Source of the DNA: Dastarcus helophoroides
Lineage: Eukaryota > Arthropoda > Insecta > Coleoptera > Bothrideridae
Assembly: GCA_028583605.1 (NCBI GenBank)
Contig: CM053326.1
Location: forward strand, 32,952,431-33,016,430
Direction: 5' to 3'
DNA: 64,000 bases
The translations under genes were made by a program, and so were the position numbers. Shown here piece by piece: positions 34,867 through 44,275 of the stretch. Numbering within the stretch: the first letter of the stretch is position 1; every line of letters starts with the position of its first letter. The notes under the pieces are model-generated. The model had not been told where the DNA came from. It searched no databases and saw only the letters and a list, made by a program, of their open reading frames with translations.

Positions 34867-34988
34867 GTATGATACACTTGTTAAAAGTGATTTTATTTTG
34901 TTCGTGGGGTTGCTCCACTCGCTACGCTCGTTCCGCAATACTCCCCACTCACAAAATAAAATGTCACTTTTAACACTTGTATCATAAA
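34867..34988. repeat. 122-bp fold-back element
   Basis: The left arm, GTATGATACACTTGTTAAAA then TTTTATTTTGTTCGTGGGG, is mirrored by the right arm read on the opposite strand, TTATGATACAAGTGTTAAAA then TTTTATTTTGTGAGTGGGG. The centre is GC-rich (CTCGCTACGCTCG near 34918-34930). It looks like a small MITE or fold-back element. No target duplication was assigned. Confidence 0.85.
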
Positions 34989-36376
34989 TAACTATTATTT
35001 TCGCAACATTCACTGTTTCCTCTGAAGTTTGCAGGTTACGAAATTTCGAATGTTTTTCCGACATTACAACTTTTTTCTCAAAAGTCAACTGTTCCTGTGA
35101 TATCTACATATTTGACGACAATTTCGTCTCCGTTTTTATAATTTAGACTTTTCAACTTTTTTCTCGAAATTTCATCTACGTTTCCGAATTTAGACTTTTC
35201 TATAGAAATTTCCGACACTTCGACCAATTTTCCAAAATTAAAATCTTTTTAAAATTTTAGGTTTTCTCAATTTTGAAATTTCACGCTATCCACAAAAGTT
35301 CGATTCTTCCTTATTATTTTTTTGTTGTTGGAGCGGACTGGTCCTTGGTTACCTTCAAAAATTGAAATGCAAATCTTGTCGCCTGAAATCAAGAAAGATT
35401 AATATTTCAATGTCCTATTTTTACTGAAATTTCGAGAAATGAAATTTTGAGTCAATATTCATCATTTGTTAAACGCTAGATAAATGAAGATTTTGTTAAA
35501 TATGTCGAAATTTCGAAATTAAAGTGAAAAAGAGGAAAAAACTTCAATATTAGGAGAACTTAAAAAAACTGAAAATTTAAACATGGAAAAGAAGTCAAAA
35601 TTTTGAAAAAAAAACTTTTTGAGGAAACAAAAATTTTAAAAAATCCCAATTTTAAGAATTAAATCGAAATCTTTGGAGAGTCGAAATTTTGAGAAAAATA
35701 AAAATATTTTTATAACAAAGTCAAAATTTTCAGAAAAAGTTGCAATCTTGTAAAAAAGTTCAAAACAGGGAAAAGTCGAATTTAAAAGAAAATGATAATT
35801 TTGAGGAAAAAAAACGAAGCTAAGAGAAAAAAATGAAGATTTTGAGGAAATGCCATGGAAATTTTAAAAAAAGCGTGTTTTGTTAGAAAATATAAATCTA
35901 AGAAAATAGGTCACATTTTCGAGAGATAAAATAGACATGTTGAGAAAAACGTCGAACTTTTAGAAAAGAATCTAAATTTCAAAATGAAAGTTAGAATTTT
36001 AAGATAAAGTCAACATTTTCAGGAAAAAGTTCCAAATTTTGAAGAAATTAAAATTTCCAAGTCTCAGTTTTGAGAAAAAAAATCAAGATCAAAATTTTAT
36101 GACAAAGTCAAAATTTGAGAAAGAATATTGCATTTTTACAAAAAATCTACATTTTAAATGAAAATCTAAGTTGTTGAAGAATAGAAGTTTAGAAACAAAA
36201 AAACGAAAATGTGCAATAAAGTCGTTCTGTAAAAAGAATCAATATTTTGAAAAAAATCCAATATTGGAGAAGACGACGAAAATTTTGCAAAAAGTCTTGA
36301 TAAAAACTCGAAATTGTGGGAAAAGCTAAAAATTTGGAGAAAAAGTCGAAAACGAATCTAAAGAACTAATAAAAGT
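34989..36376. other. Low-complexity filler containing a copy of repeat R
   Basis: T-rich to about 35310, then repeat family R at 35327-35405, then A-rich repeat (AAAGTCGAAATTTTGAG themes) to 36370. No gene is visible. Confidence 0.55.
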
Positions 36377-37995
36377 GCGTTTCGCCCACCATCGTAGGGG
36401 GCTTTTTCAGGAACAAAGAAAAGAAATAATAAATAAAAAGGGAAATTTAGGGAATATGCAAAAATTAAAGAATGAAAAGGCCAATTTCAAAACATGAGAT
36501 CACTGTAACTCAGTATGTCCACCATACCAGAGGCGAAACCCTTCTGAATTGAAAATTGGTACAAAGGATAAAAAAGTTTGGACAGAAAAGGCACAGTAAG
36601 TCAGTATGTCCACCATACCAGAGGCGAAACTCTTCTGAGAGGAAAGAAAGAAAGGGAAACTTTATATACCATTCAGTCTGCGCGATCACTCCCGAAGATT
36701 TCCGATGATTGGTTTCCAGGTGGAGCAAAGCATGTAACCATCGTCTCTGTTGATGTTTTTGGGGAATTTTTGGATTTCAATGGTCCTCGCGTATCTTCCT
36801 ATTATAGTAATTGAGAATATTGGATATAATTGAAATATTATCAAAGAGAATCTTGTGTCCGGTCTCATGTTGATAGTTCCGCAATGGCTGACTGCGAAAA
36901 TAAACCAGACCTAAGACATCTTTGGTGCTCGGATATTCGCGTCTTCAATGATCGCCCCGTTTCTTCGATGTACACTGAACCACAAGAACAAGCAACCCTG
37001 TACACACCATTAGAACAAAAGGATGAAATTTTACCTTTGGGAGATGGGAGGAGCTATTGGATCTTTGAGACTGATGATTAAAATGGGTTTAATGTTGTGT
37101 TTTCTCAATAATTTTTCGATTTGATCTGTTACTCCATGAACATAAGGAAGAAAGGCTTTAGAAGAAATTATTGAATTTTCTGAAGGACGAGAGGTAGGGT
37201 GAAGATGTCGTTTAATGAGAGTTTTAATGTCGTGCGATTTATAACAATTGTTGCGGAGGTTGAAACGAATTTTGTTCAACTCGTCGGAAAGATTTATCGG
37301 TTGTGAAATTGCTACAGCTCGTGAAACCAGTGAATTAATGACAGAACGTTTTTGGGAAGGGTGATGATGGGACTCTGCATCCAAATAGCAATTAGTATGG
37401 GTGGGTTTTCGATAAACGGAATGAGAAACGCGACCGTTTCGTAAACGGGTGACCAGTACGTCAAGAAAAGGAAGAGAACCGTTGTTTTCGATTTCCATAG
37501 TGAAGCTAATGGAAGAATGTAAACTGTTTAGGTGTTCCAAAAATAAATTTAGCGAATCCTTGCCATATGGCCACACAATAAATGTGTCATCTACATAACG
37601 AAGCCAAACCTTGGGTTTTAAAACCGAAGTTTACAACGCAGTGTTTTCAAAAGATTCCATGAAAATATTTGCTACGACTGGGGATAAGGGGAAACCTATT
37701 GGGGTGCTTGAGACTTGTTTATAAAAGCTGCCATTGAAAGAAAAATAAGTCGATGTGAGGCACATTTCAGTTAAATCAACAAAAGAATCTGCATTCTCAT
37801 TGCCTGAAAGTAATTGACGAATTATCGTCATGAAGTCGGAAACTCGAACATTAGTGAATAGTGAAGTGACGTCAAAACTTACCAGTATGTCGTTGGGGTC
37901 TAGGGTTAATTCGGACAACAATTCGACAAAGTGTTTAGAATTTACGAAGTATCTATGGTAATTTTTGTATGATTCTAGTTTTGTAAATTTGACTT
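36377..37995 (-). pseudogene. Penelope-like retroelement, second copy, inverted
   Basis: Reading leftward from about 37990: KLESYKNYHRYFVNSKHFVE, SFDVTSLFTNVRV, a palm segment GFPLSPVVANIFME, then after a frameshift near 37630 LRYVDDTFIVWPYG. The next 180 codons are open: FLDVLVTRLRNGRVSHSVYR, SQKRSVINSLVSRAVAIS, LSDELNKIRFNLRNN. The GIY-YIG domain follows in another frame (CSCGSVYIEETGRS; YIGET is changed to YIEET) and breaks up near 36870. The 3' end carries the two 48-bp repeats (36499-36545 and 36590-36635) and the degraded hammerhead-like motif (36377-36410). This copy keeps more of the RT-endonuclease linker than the one at 1056-2660. Confidence 0.9.
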
Positions 37996-38168
37996 TTCTC
38001 AGTGGCGTATTATTTTAATCATTCTACTGACACTTCAAATATTTTGACGCTATCAGAAAACTTTCGCAATTTTTAAAGACTTCAAATTTTTTCGATCTAT
38101 ACATAGATGCACTTGCAATATCTACCTAAATTGATCAATAGTTAGTTATTTTTTATATTTTATTGTAG

Positions 38169-41100
38169 GCATCAAGGGACAAAAAGTTCTTGATTGATCA
38201 GCATGTCAAAACAATACGCCACATTCTGAAAATAAGATGAAGGGATCAAGTAGTTCGCATCGAGAAACTATCGAGGAATCTTTGGTGCCGAGAACGAAAC
38301 AATCTTGTCAGGAACAGTTTAATCAAGATTTGTGCCAAGCACTAATTGAAGCAGACATTCCTCCACATAAATTAAAAAACGAAGGATTTCGAAAATTTTT
38401 GGCGCAATATTGTGCATTCCGCATTCCCGATGAAAGCACACTGAAGAAGAGGTATGTTAAAATTTTTTATTGTGAAACAGTTTATTTAAAAGGTGTTTTT
38501 AGTTTTTCGATTACTGTTCAAAAAACGCCAAGAAGTCATAAAAACGAAAATTCAAAATTTTACCTTTTTTCAGAAATATCAAGAACAGCAAGAAATATTT
38601 TCGATTACTCAACGGAATATTACTGTTTGCCAAATTGTGTAACTTTTCCATAATTTAATTGATGCTGTATCTTTTACCGTTTTTGAGTTACCTGTAATGA
38701 GAAGTGAATTTGTTACCAGCTGTATACGTAGTGGCCAGACACATGAGTTGTCTCATCAACACGGTGTTTACTCCGATGATTTTCTGGATTTAAGAAATGA
38801 TTATCTCAAAATAACAGTTTTCAACATACCCTTTTCTTAATGTGCTTTTATCAGGAAGATTGAAAGTGCAAGATTGCTTCAAAAATTCTTCAAATCCATG
38901 ATTTTTTAATTAGTGCAAGCGAATATCAGCTCTAACTAGCGCTTGACAGAGGTCTTAGTTAAAGCGTCTCTGCGCAGTTTGTTGGTTTGAATGTATTAAA
39001 GATTCCCTTAGTTTGTTGATGTGAATAGGTGATTTTCCATCAGATTTTGAGATTTCCTAATATGGTCTGATGTTTTAATGTGTTGATCGGTCAAGAATTT
39101 TCTGTCACCTGATATCTACAATAAAAAATTGAAGTAATAATAAAATAAATTATGACACGATTGAAATGTATAAATTTTTTTTGGTAATATCGGAGGTACT
39201 TTTTGACGAGTTGGAAAGGTTGACAATTTCTATATGAGTACAAAAGGAGAAACTTTATTAACTAACGTTTTGCATAAAAAGTTTCTCCCAGCACTTTTAA
39301 AAGAAAAATGCACCATGCAACCATCGCATCGCGTCGATTTAATTCACACCAGTGTATCTTTCTGACTGCTGAAATAATAATGTACACCGTGGGCCTAAAA
39401 AAAATGTCCACATTTATTGGGTTGAATTATTTTGTTATTCGTAACTTGTTTCTTACCAAATTCTCACCAACAATACAATAATGTATAAGCTTTTAGGGAC
39501 TCAGAGCAAAAGTCTTTTAATCAATTTTTATACAGAGAGCCTCGCTGATATTTGTCACTTTGTGTGTTTCGCAAAACAACTACAAATTTGCATTAACCCA
39601 GTTTAATTATGTATTAAGAAGACTAACATCTTCTGAGTGTATCTTTTTTTATTTTTTGAAATACTCTGATTCTAATCAATTTTATGGCCATTTTAGTGAA
39701 ATCGTGCACAATAACAACATTTTAGTAAAAATTTCGTGAACCCTTTTAAAACAATCAAATGCGTTTTCTTGAATGCGCTATGCATGTGTATTATTAACTG
39801 AAGGAAGTTCCATTTTGAGGAAGAAATAAATAGTCAAGTTAATAATACATCATCAAATCTGCAAAACACTTTGGTTTATATAACATAAACTGCTCAGATT
39901 AAATTTACATCACTCACATGAAAGTAATTATGAAAAGAAAGATTTCATATCTATGGTTATAAAGTGGGTATTTGTTTGGCCCATCGGTTGTTGCATATCT
40001 TTCATTCGTTAATATTACATCAGTTACACTTTAAAAAATTTTAGTTTTATCCACTGTTTCAAGACTTAAATCTTCATGTTTCAGCAAAATCAAAGTTCAT
40101 GCAACAAATCTCTCCGGGGGTCAAGTTTTAGCAATCCATGAAGAATCTCAGTTCACAGAATTTTCATCCTCCGTTTTTATGAATGAGGAGCTCTTGGAAA
40201 TGGATAGCGAGAATATAGAAGAAGTGAATGACAGCACGTCTGGAGTTTCAGAAACCAGGACAGACTTTCTAAATCATCGCAGGTTGCTGTCATACCATTT
40301 CAAAAGATTCCTGCTTTTATTTACAATGAAAGACCTAAATCTTCATGTTTCAGCAAAATCCAAGTTCCTGACACGAATTGCTCCGAAGGTCAAGTTTTGA
40401 TTACTCATAACAAATCTCAATCCTTAGAATTCGCATCCTCCGTTTTTATAAAACAGGAGCCTTTAGAAATAGACAGCGGTTATATGGAACAAAAGGAAGA
40501 CAGTACGTCTGGTGTTTTAGAACTCAGGACAGATTTTCGAAATTATCATAGGTTGCTATTATGTCATTTCAAAAAATGTATGCTTCCATTTACAATTAGA
40601 AACCTAAATCTTCATGTTTTAGCAAAACCAAAGTTCCTACCACGACTTCCTCCGGAGGTCAGGTTTCGGCCACTCATAAAAAATCTCAATCGTTAGAATT
40701 TGCATCCTCCGTTTTTATAAAAGAAGAGCCTTTAGAAACAGATAGCGGGCATATGATAAAAAATGAATACAGTACTTCTGGATGTTCAGAGCCCAGGACA
40801 GATTTTCGAAATCATCATAGGTTGTCATTACATTACTTCAATCACTTCAAAAGATTTCTAGTTTCATCCAGAGTTAAAGACCGACATCTTCATGTTTCAG
40901 CAAAACCAAAGATTCTACCACGAATTTTTCCGGAAGTCAAGTTTTAACAGCACAAGAAACATCTCAATCCTCAGATCTGTCATCATCCCGTTTTTATAAA
41001 AGAGGAACCTCTAGAAGCAGACAGCTGGCATATGCAAGAAAAGTACTGTCTGAATTTTTAAAGCCAAGGGTAGATTTTAGAAATCATTATAAGTTGGTGT

Positions 41101-43925
41101 TACGTAACCTCTGATGTTTGATTTCATTTATAGTTAAAGATTTAAATCTCCATATTTCAGTAAAACCAAAGTTTCCTACCACGAATTCCTCTGGAAATAA
41201 AGTTTTGGCAACTTATGAAGTATCTCAATCTGCAGAATTCTCATCTTCGGTTTTTATAAAAGAGGAAGCTTTAGAAAAAGACAGCCAATATGTAGAGTTA
41301 AAGAAAGACAGTATGTCTGGATTCTCAGCACCTCGAAGTTATCACAGGTTACTGTTACGTGACTTCAAAAGATGTCTGGTTTCATCCAGAGTTAAAGACC
41401 TAAATTTTCATGTTTCAGCAACACCAAAGAGTATATTACGAATTCCTCCAAGGGTCAAATTTTACCAACCAATCAAGGGTCTGAAGATTTAGAATTTTCA
41501 TCCTCCGTTTTCATAAAAGAAGAACCTTTAGAAATAAACAGCGGGCATATGGATAAAAAGGAAGACAATACGTCTGGATTTTCAGAGCGCAAGACAGATT
41601 TTCAAAATCATTACAGGTTGCTGTTACATCATTTCAACTGGTTTCATCCAGAGTTAAAAACTTAGATATTCATATTTCAGCAAAACGAGAGTCCCTATCA
41701 CGAATTCTTTCGGAGAACAAACTTTGTCAACCCATGAAGTATCTCAATCCTCAGAATTTGCATCTTCCGTTTTTATAAAAGAGGAGCCTTTAGAAATAAA
41801 CAGCGAGAATATGGAAGAAAAGGAAGACAGTACGTGTAGATTTTCAGAGCTCAGGCCAGATTTTCGAAACCATTACAGGTTGTTGTCACATCACTTTAAA
41901 AGATTTTTGTTTAATCCAGAGGTTAAAAACATCATATTTATATTTCAGCAAACCCAAAGTTCCTACCACAAATTCCTTCGGAGATCAAGATTTGTCAACC
42001 CATGAAGAATATCAATCCTCAGAATTTGCATCCTCCGTTTTTATAAAAGAGGAGCCTTTAGAAACAAACAACGAGTATATAGAAGAAAAGGAAGGGAATA
42101 CGTTTGGATTTTCAGAGCTCAGGCCAGATTTTTCAAACCATTACAGGTTCCTGTCACGTCACTTTAAAAAATGTTTGGTTTAATCCAGGGTTAAAAACAC
42201 ACATATTCATATTACAGCAAGGCGAAAGTCCCTACCACAAATTTCTTCAAAAATCAAGTTTTGTCAACCCATGAACTATCTCAATCCTCAGAATTCGCAT
42301 CCTCCGTTTTTATGAAAGAGGAGCCTTTAGAAACAAACAACGAACATATGGAAGAAGAGGAAGAGGGTACTTTTGGATTTTCAGAGCTCAGGCCATATTT
42401 TCGAAACAATTACAGGTTGCTGTCACATCACTTCAAAAGATTTCTGGTTTCATCTAGAATTAAAGACCTAAATCTGCATGTTTCAAAGTTAAAAACCCAC
42501 ATATTTATATTTCAGCAAGGCGAAAGTTCTTACCACAAACTTCTTCAGAGATCAAGCTTTGTCAACCCATGAAGTATCTCAATCCTCAGAATTTCCGTCC
42601 CCCGTTGTTATAAAAGAGGAGCCTTTAGAAAAAAACAGCGAATATATGGAAAAAAAGGAAGACAGTACTTTTGGATTTTCAGAACTCAGGCCAGATTTTC
42701 GAAACAACTACAGGTTGCTATCACATTATTTCAAAAGACTTCTGGTTTAATCCAAAGTTAAAGAGCCACATATTCATATTTCAGCAAACCCAAAGTCCCT
42801 ACCACAAATTCTTTCGGAGATCAAGCTTTGTCAACCCATGAAGTACCTCAATCCTCAGAATTCGCATTCTCCGTTTGTACGAAAGAAAAGCCATTAGAAA
42901 CAAACAGCAAGCATATAGAAGAAAAGGAAGACAGTACATTTGGATTTTCAGAGCTTAGACCATATTTTCGAAACAATTACAGGTTGCTGTCAAATCACTT
43001 CAAAAGATTTCTAATTTCGTTTAGAATTATAGACCTAAATCTGCATGTTTCAGCAAAATCAAAGTTCCTGTCATGAATTTCTCCGAATGTCGAGATTTGG
43101 CTACCAATGAGAAACCTCAATTCTCACAATTGTCATCCTCCGAGGACAAAAATGAGGAGATTTTAAAAAAAGGGAAACCTTTAGAAGCAGACAACGAACA
43201 TTTGAAACAAGTGGAAGACAGTGCGTCTGGATTTTCAGAGACCAGAACAGATTTTCGAAATCATCACTGGTTACTGTTACATTAGTTGAGTCTAAATCTC
43301 ATCCGCTCATAATTTTTCTCACCATTTGGCAACCATTATTATTTAATTTGCAATTCATCTTGTCTTTGATTCTAATACAGTTTACATTTTAATGATTGGT
43401 GTACCTAAAATCCAGTTGTTCGCAAATGATGCGTGAAATTGTTAGTCACTGATAACACATCATTTGCTCTTCAAAATACTAAAGTTCATTTAGATTTTAC
43501 TTCCAGCCTAACTTTTCGTGTTTCAGCAAAGCCAAAATTCCTACCGAGATATCCCCCGAGGGTCAAGTTTCGGCAACCAAGGAAGAACCTCGCTCAGAAT
43601 TCGCTCCCTCCGTGGTTAAAAACAAGGAAGTTTTCACAAAAGAGGAGCCTTTAAAAGCAGACAGCGAGCATATGGAAGAAACGGAAGACAGTACGTCTGG
43701 ATTTTCAGAACCCAGAACAGATTTTCGAAAGCATCACTCGTACACTGATGTTGTCCAGCTGTTGCATCAGTTGATGGCCAGGCAGAAAACCCCAAGGGAG
43801 GATGACTATGGAAACAAAGAGTTTTTGCTCTCGTTTCTGCCTATGATGAATGAGCTATCCAAGGAGGAAAATTTAAGAGTCAGGGCTAGAATTTTAGAGG
43901 CTTTTAGGGAGTGATGTTAAATAAA
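38169..43925 (+). CDS. BED/CGBP1-like and BESS-motif gene with a 13-copy tandem exon module
   Basis: Gene model from splice sites: first visible coding exon 38237-38451 (similarity begins at 38169 after an acceptor TATTGTAG), twelve tandem internal exons between 40085 and 43269, and the terminal exon 43527-43914 with AATAAA at 43920-43925. The first exon ends AAG AAG AG and every internal exon starts with C and ends with two bases of a codon (usually AG), so all junctions are phase 2 and rebuild a Ser codon (AGC). Proteins with BESS motifs are mostly nuclear transcription cofactors in insects, and CGBP1/BED-like domains bind DNA; a chromatin or transcription role is inferred. Exons 5' of 38169, including the first zinc-binding cysteines, are expected but not found. 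The protein could range from about 200 residues (no internal exon) to over 900. Confidence 0.78.
38237..38451 (+). CDS. First visible coding exon: BED/CGBP1-like domain C-terminal part
   Basis: The frame gives FNQDLCQALIEADIPPHKL, then GFRKFLAQYCAFRIPDESTL, ending KK plus two bases of a codon. 'F..DLC.A...ADIP..KL.N..FR.FL..Y....IP.ESTL' is a recognisable CGBP1-like block of insect BED/hAT-derived proteins. The donor is AAGAG|GTATGT. Just upstream, 38169-38230 encodes in another frame KKFLIDQHVKTIRHILK, which matches the 'QH..T.KH' end of a BED-type finger. So either the exon starts at 38169 and a 1-nt frame slip lies near 38228, or translation starts at the ATG at 38237. A short upstream frame opens at 38204 (ATGTCAAAACAA). 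Confidence 0.75.
38452..40084 (+). other. Intron before the tandem exon array
   Basis: It begins GTATGT and ends with CTTCATGTTTCAG. The last 40 bases already resemble the short introns of the array. No additional exon was recognised inside. Confidence 0.6.
40085..40282 (+). CDS. Tandem exon 1 (198 nt)
   Basis: Acceptor CATGTTTCAG|C, donor CGCAG|GTTGCT. Open in phase 2. It starts KIKVHATNLSGGQV; the core reads FMNEELLE, so the SUMO-type lysine is replaced by Asn. Confidence 0.75.
40354..40551 (+). CDS. Tandem exon 2 (198 nt)
   Basis: Acceptor CATGTTTCAG|C, donor ATAG|GTTGCT. Open. The core FIKQEPLE keeps the psi-K-x-E pattern. Confidence 0.78.
40623..40820 (+). CDS. Tandem exon 3 (198 nt)
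   Basis: Acceptor CATGTTTTAG|C, donor ATAG|GTTGTC. Open. Core FIKEEPLE; ends EPRTDFRNHH. Confidence 0.78.
40901..41092 (+). CDS. Tandem exon 4 (192 nt), middle frame-shifted but restored
   Basis: One base is gained near 40989 and a net seven are lost near 41046-41060, so the length is still a multiple of three and no stop appears. The central 20-odd residues are read in another frame (FYKRGTSRSRQLAYARK, basic instead of acidic) and the IKEEPLE core is lost. The end returns to frame as RVDFRNHY. The donor is weakened to TAA|GTTGGT. Confidence 0.6.
41161..41347 (+). pseudogene. Tandem exon 5 (187 nt), out of frame
   Basis: An extra T near 41173 and a 12-nt deletion near 41332-41340 give 187 nt, not a multiple of three. 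In the phase used by the other exons an in-frame stop (TAA) appears at about 41198-41200. The FIKEEALE core survives only in another frame. Inclusion would truncate the protein, so it should be skipped or is a dying exon. Confidence 0.7.
41419..41616 (+). CDS. Tandem exon 6 (198 nt)
   Basis: Acceptor CATGTTTCAG|C, donor TACAG|GTTGCT. Open. Core FIKEEPLE; ends ERKTDFQNHY. Confidence 0.78.
41681..41878 (+). CDS. Tandem exon 7 (198 nt)
   Basis: Acceptor CATATTTCAG|C, donor TACAG|GTTGTT. Open. First member of a second subfamily (LSTHEVSQSSEFASS); core FIKEEPLE. Confidence 0.78.
41949..42146 (+). CDS. Tandem exon 8 (198 nt)
   Basis: Acceptor TATATTTCAG|C, donor TACAG|GTTCCT. Open. Core FIKEEPLE; ends ELRPDFSNHY. 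Confidence 0.78.
42218..42415 (+). CDS. Tandem exon 9 (198 nt)
   Basis: Acceptor CATATTACAG|C, donor TACAG|GTTGCT. Open. Core FMKEEPLE; ends ELRPYFRNNY. Confidence 0.78.
42516..42713 (+). CDS. Tandem exon 10 (198 nt)
   Basis: Acceptor TATATTTCAG|C, donor TACAG|GTTGCT. Open. Core VIKEEPLE. The preceding 100-nt intron has two acceptor-like 3' parts in tandem, the first spoiled (CATGTTTCAA), marking a recombination joint between two intron types. Confidence 0.78.
42785..42982 (+). CDS. Tandem exon 11 (198 nt)
   Basis: Acceptor CATATTTCAG|C, donor TACAG|GTTGCT. Open. The core is changed to CTKEKPLE. Confidence 0.77.
43054..43269 (+). CDS. Tandem exon 12 (216 nt), divergent
   Basis: Acceptor CATGTTTCAG|C, donor ACTG|GTTACT. 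Open, with 18 extra bases and the core changed to ILKKGKPLE. Ends ETRTDFRNHH. A longer intron (257 nt) separates it from the terminal exon. Confidence 0.72.
43527..43914 (+). CDS. Terminal exon: module copy 13 fused to a BESS motif
   Basis: Acceptor CGTGTTTCAG|C. The first two thirds are a divergent copy of the module (KAKIPTEISPEGQVSATKEE; core FTKEEPLK; SGFSEPRTDFRKHH). Where the internal exons have a donor, this one continues into SYTDVVQLLHQLMARQK and then DDYGNKEFLLSFLPMMNELS and RVRARILEAFRE, which fits a BESS motif (FLLSLLP...L....R...R..I...) of MADF/BESS proteins. Stop TGA at 43912-43914; AATAAA at 43920-43925. Confidence 0.85.
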
Positions 43926-44087
43926 GTTTCTTATTAATTTTTATAATAGGTGTTTTCAATTATTATAAATGCTCCCTCATTTATAGAGGGTGTCTCAATC
44001 ATTATGTCATTAATTTAAAAAAAACATAGAAAAATATGATATGAATATCCGATTATTTTTTTAATGTACATTGCAGTACATCTACAG
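43926..44087. other. 3' flank of the exon-array gene
   Basis: AT-rich sequence. ATAGAGGGTGTCTCAATCAT near 43993 resembles a dispersed-repeat end, but no partner was found. Confidence 0.4.
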
Positions 44088-44275
44088 TGAGGACTTCTGT
44101 CGAAAACTCCTTTTTCTATAGAACTTCCAAGTTATGGAATTCCTTGTTTAAGAAGGCGGTTCATCGACATCTATCCTTGTTTCCGCATCCTACTCGCTGT
44201 GCTCTGAAGGCATAATGGGGTTGCCTTTTGCGAATGGATTAAATTTTTTTTATTGACACTGAAAAAATAATTAAA
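44088..44275 (+). pseudogene. LINE C-terminal tail, copy 1
   Basis: The frame reads VRTSVENSFFYRTSKLWNSL, then FKKAVHRHLSLFPHPT and LKA, stop. This is the C-terminal 'LWN.LP...F....NL..FK..VHR.L' end typical of Jockey/CR1-group insect LINEs, probably the family at 29930-30920. About 42 nt present in the copy at 45097 are deleted here. Confidence 0.72.

Noticed and set aside
40179..42750. Long frames running through exon, intron and next exon of the array (reading ...HHFKRFLVSSRVKDLNLH...)
   Set aside because: Several units have stops in the intervening part, the terminal copy lacks it and goes straight into the BESS region, and moving the donor to the GTTAAAG site would leave introns of about 27 nt, too short to splice.
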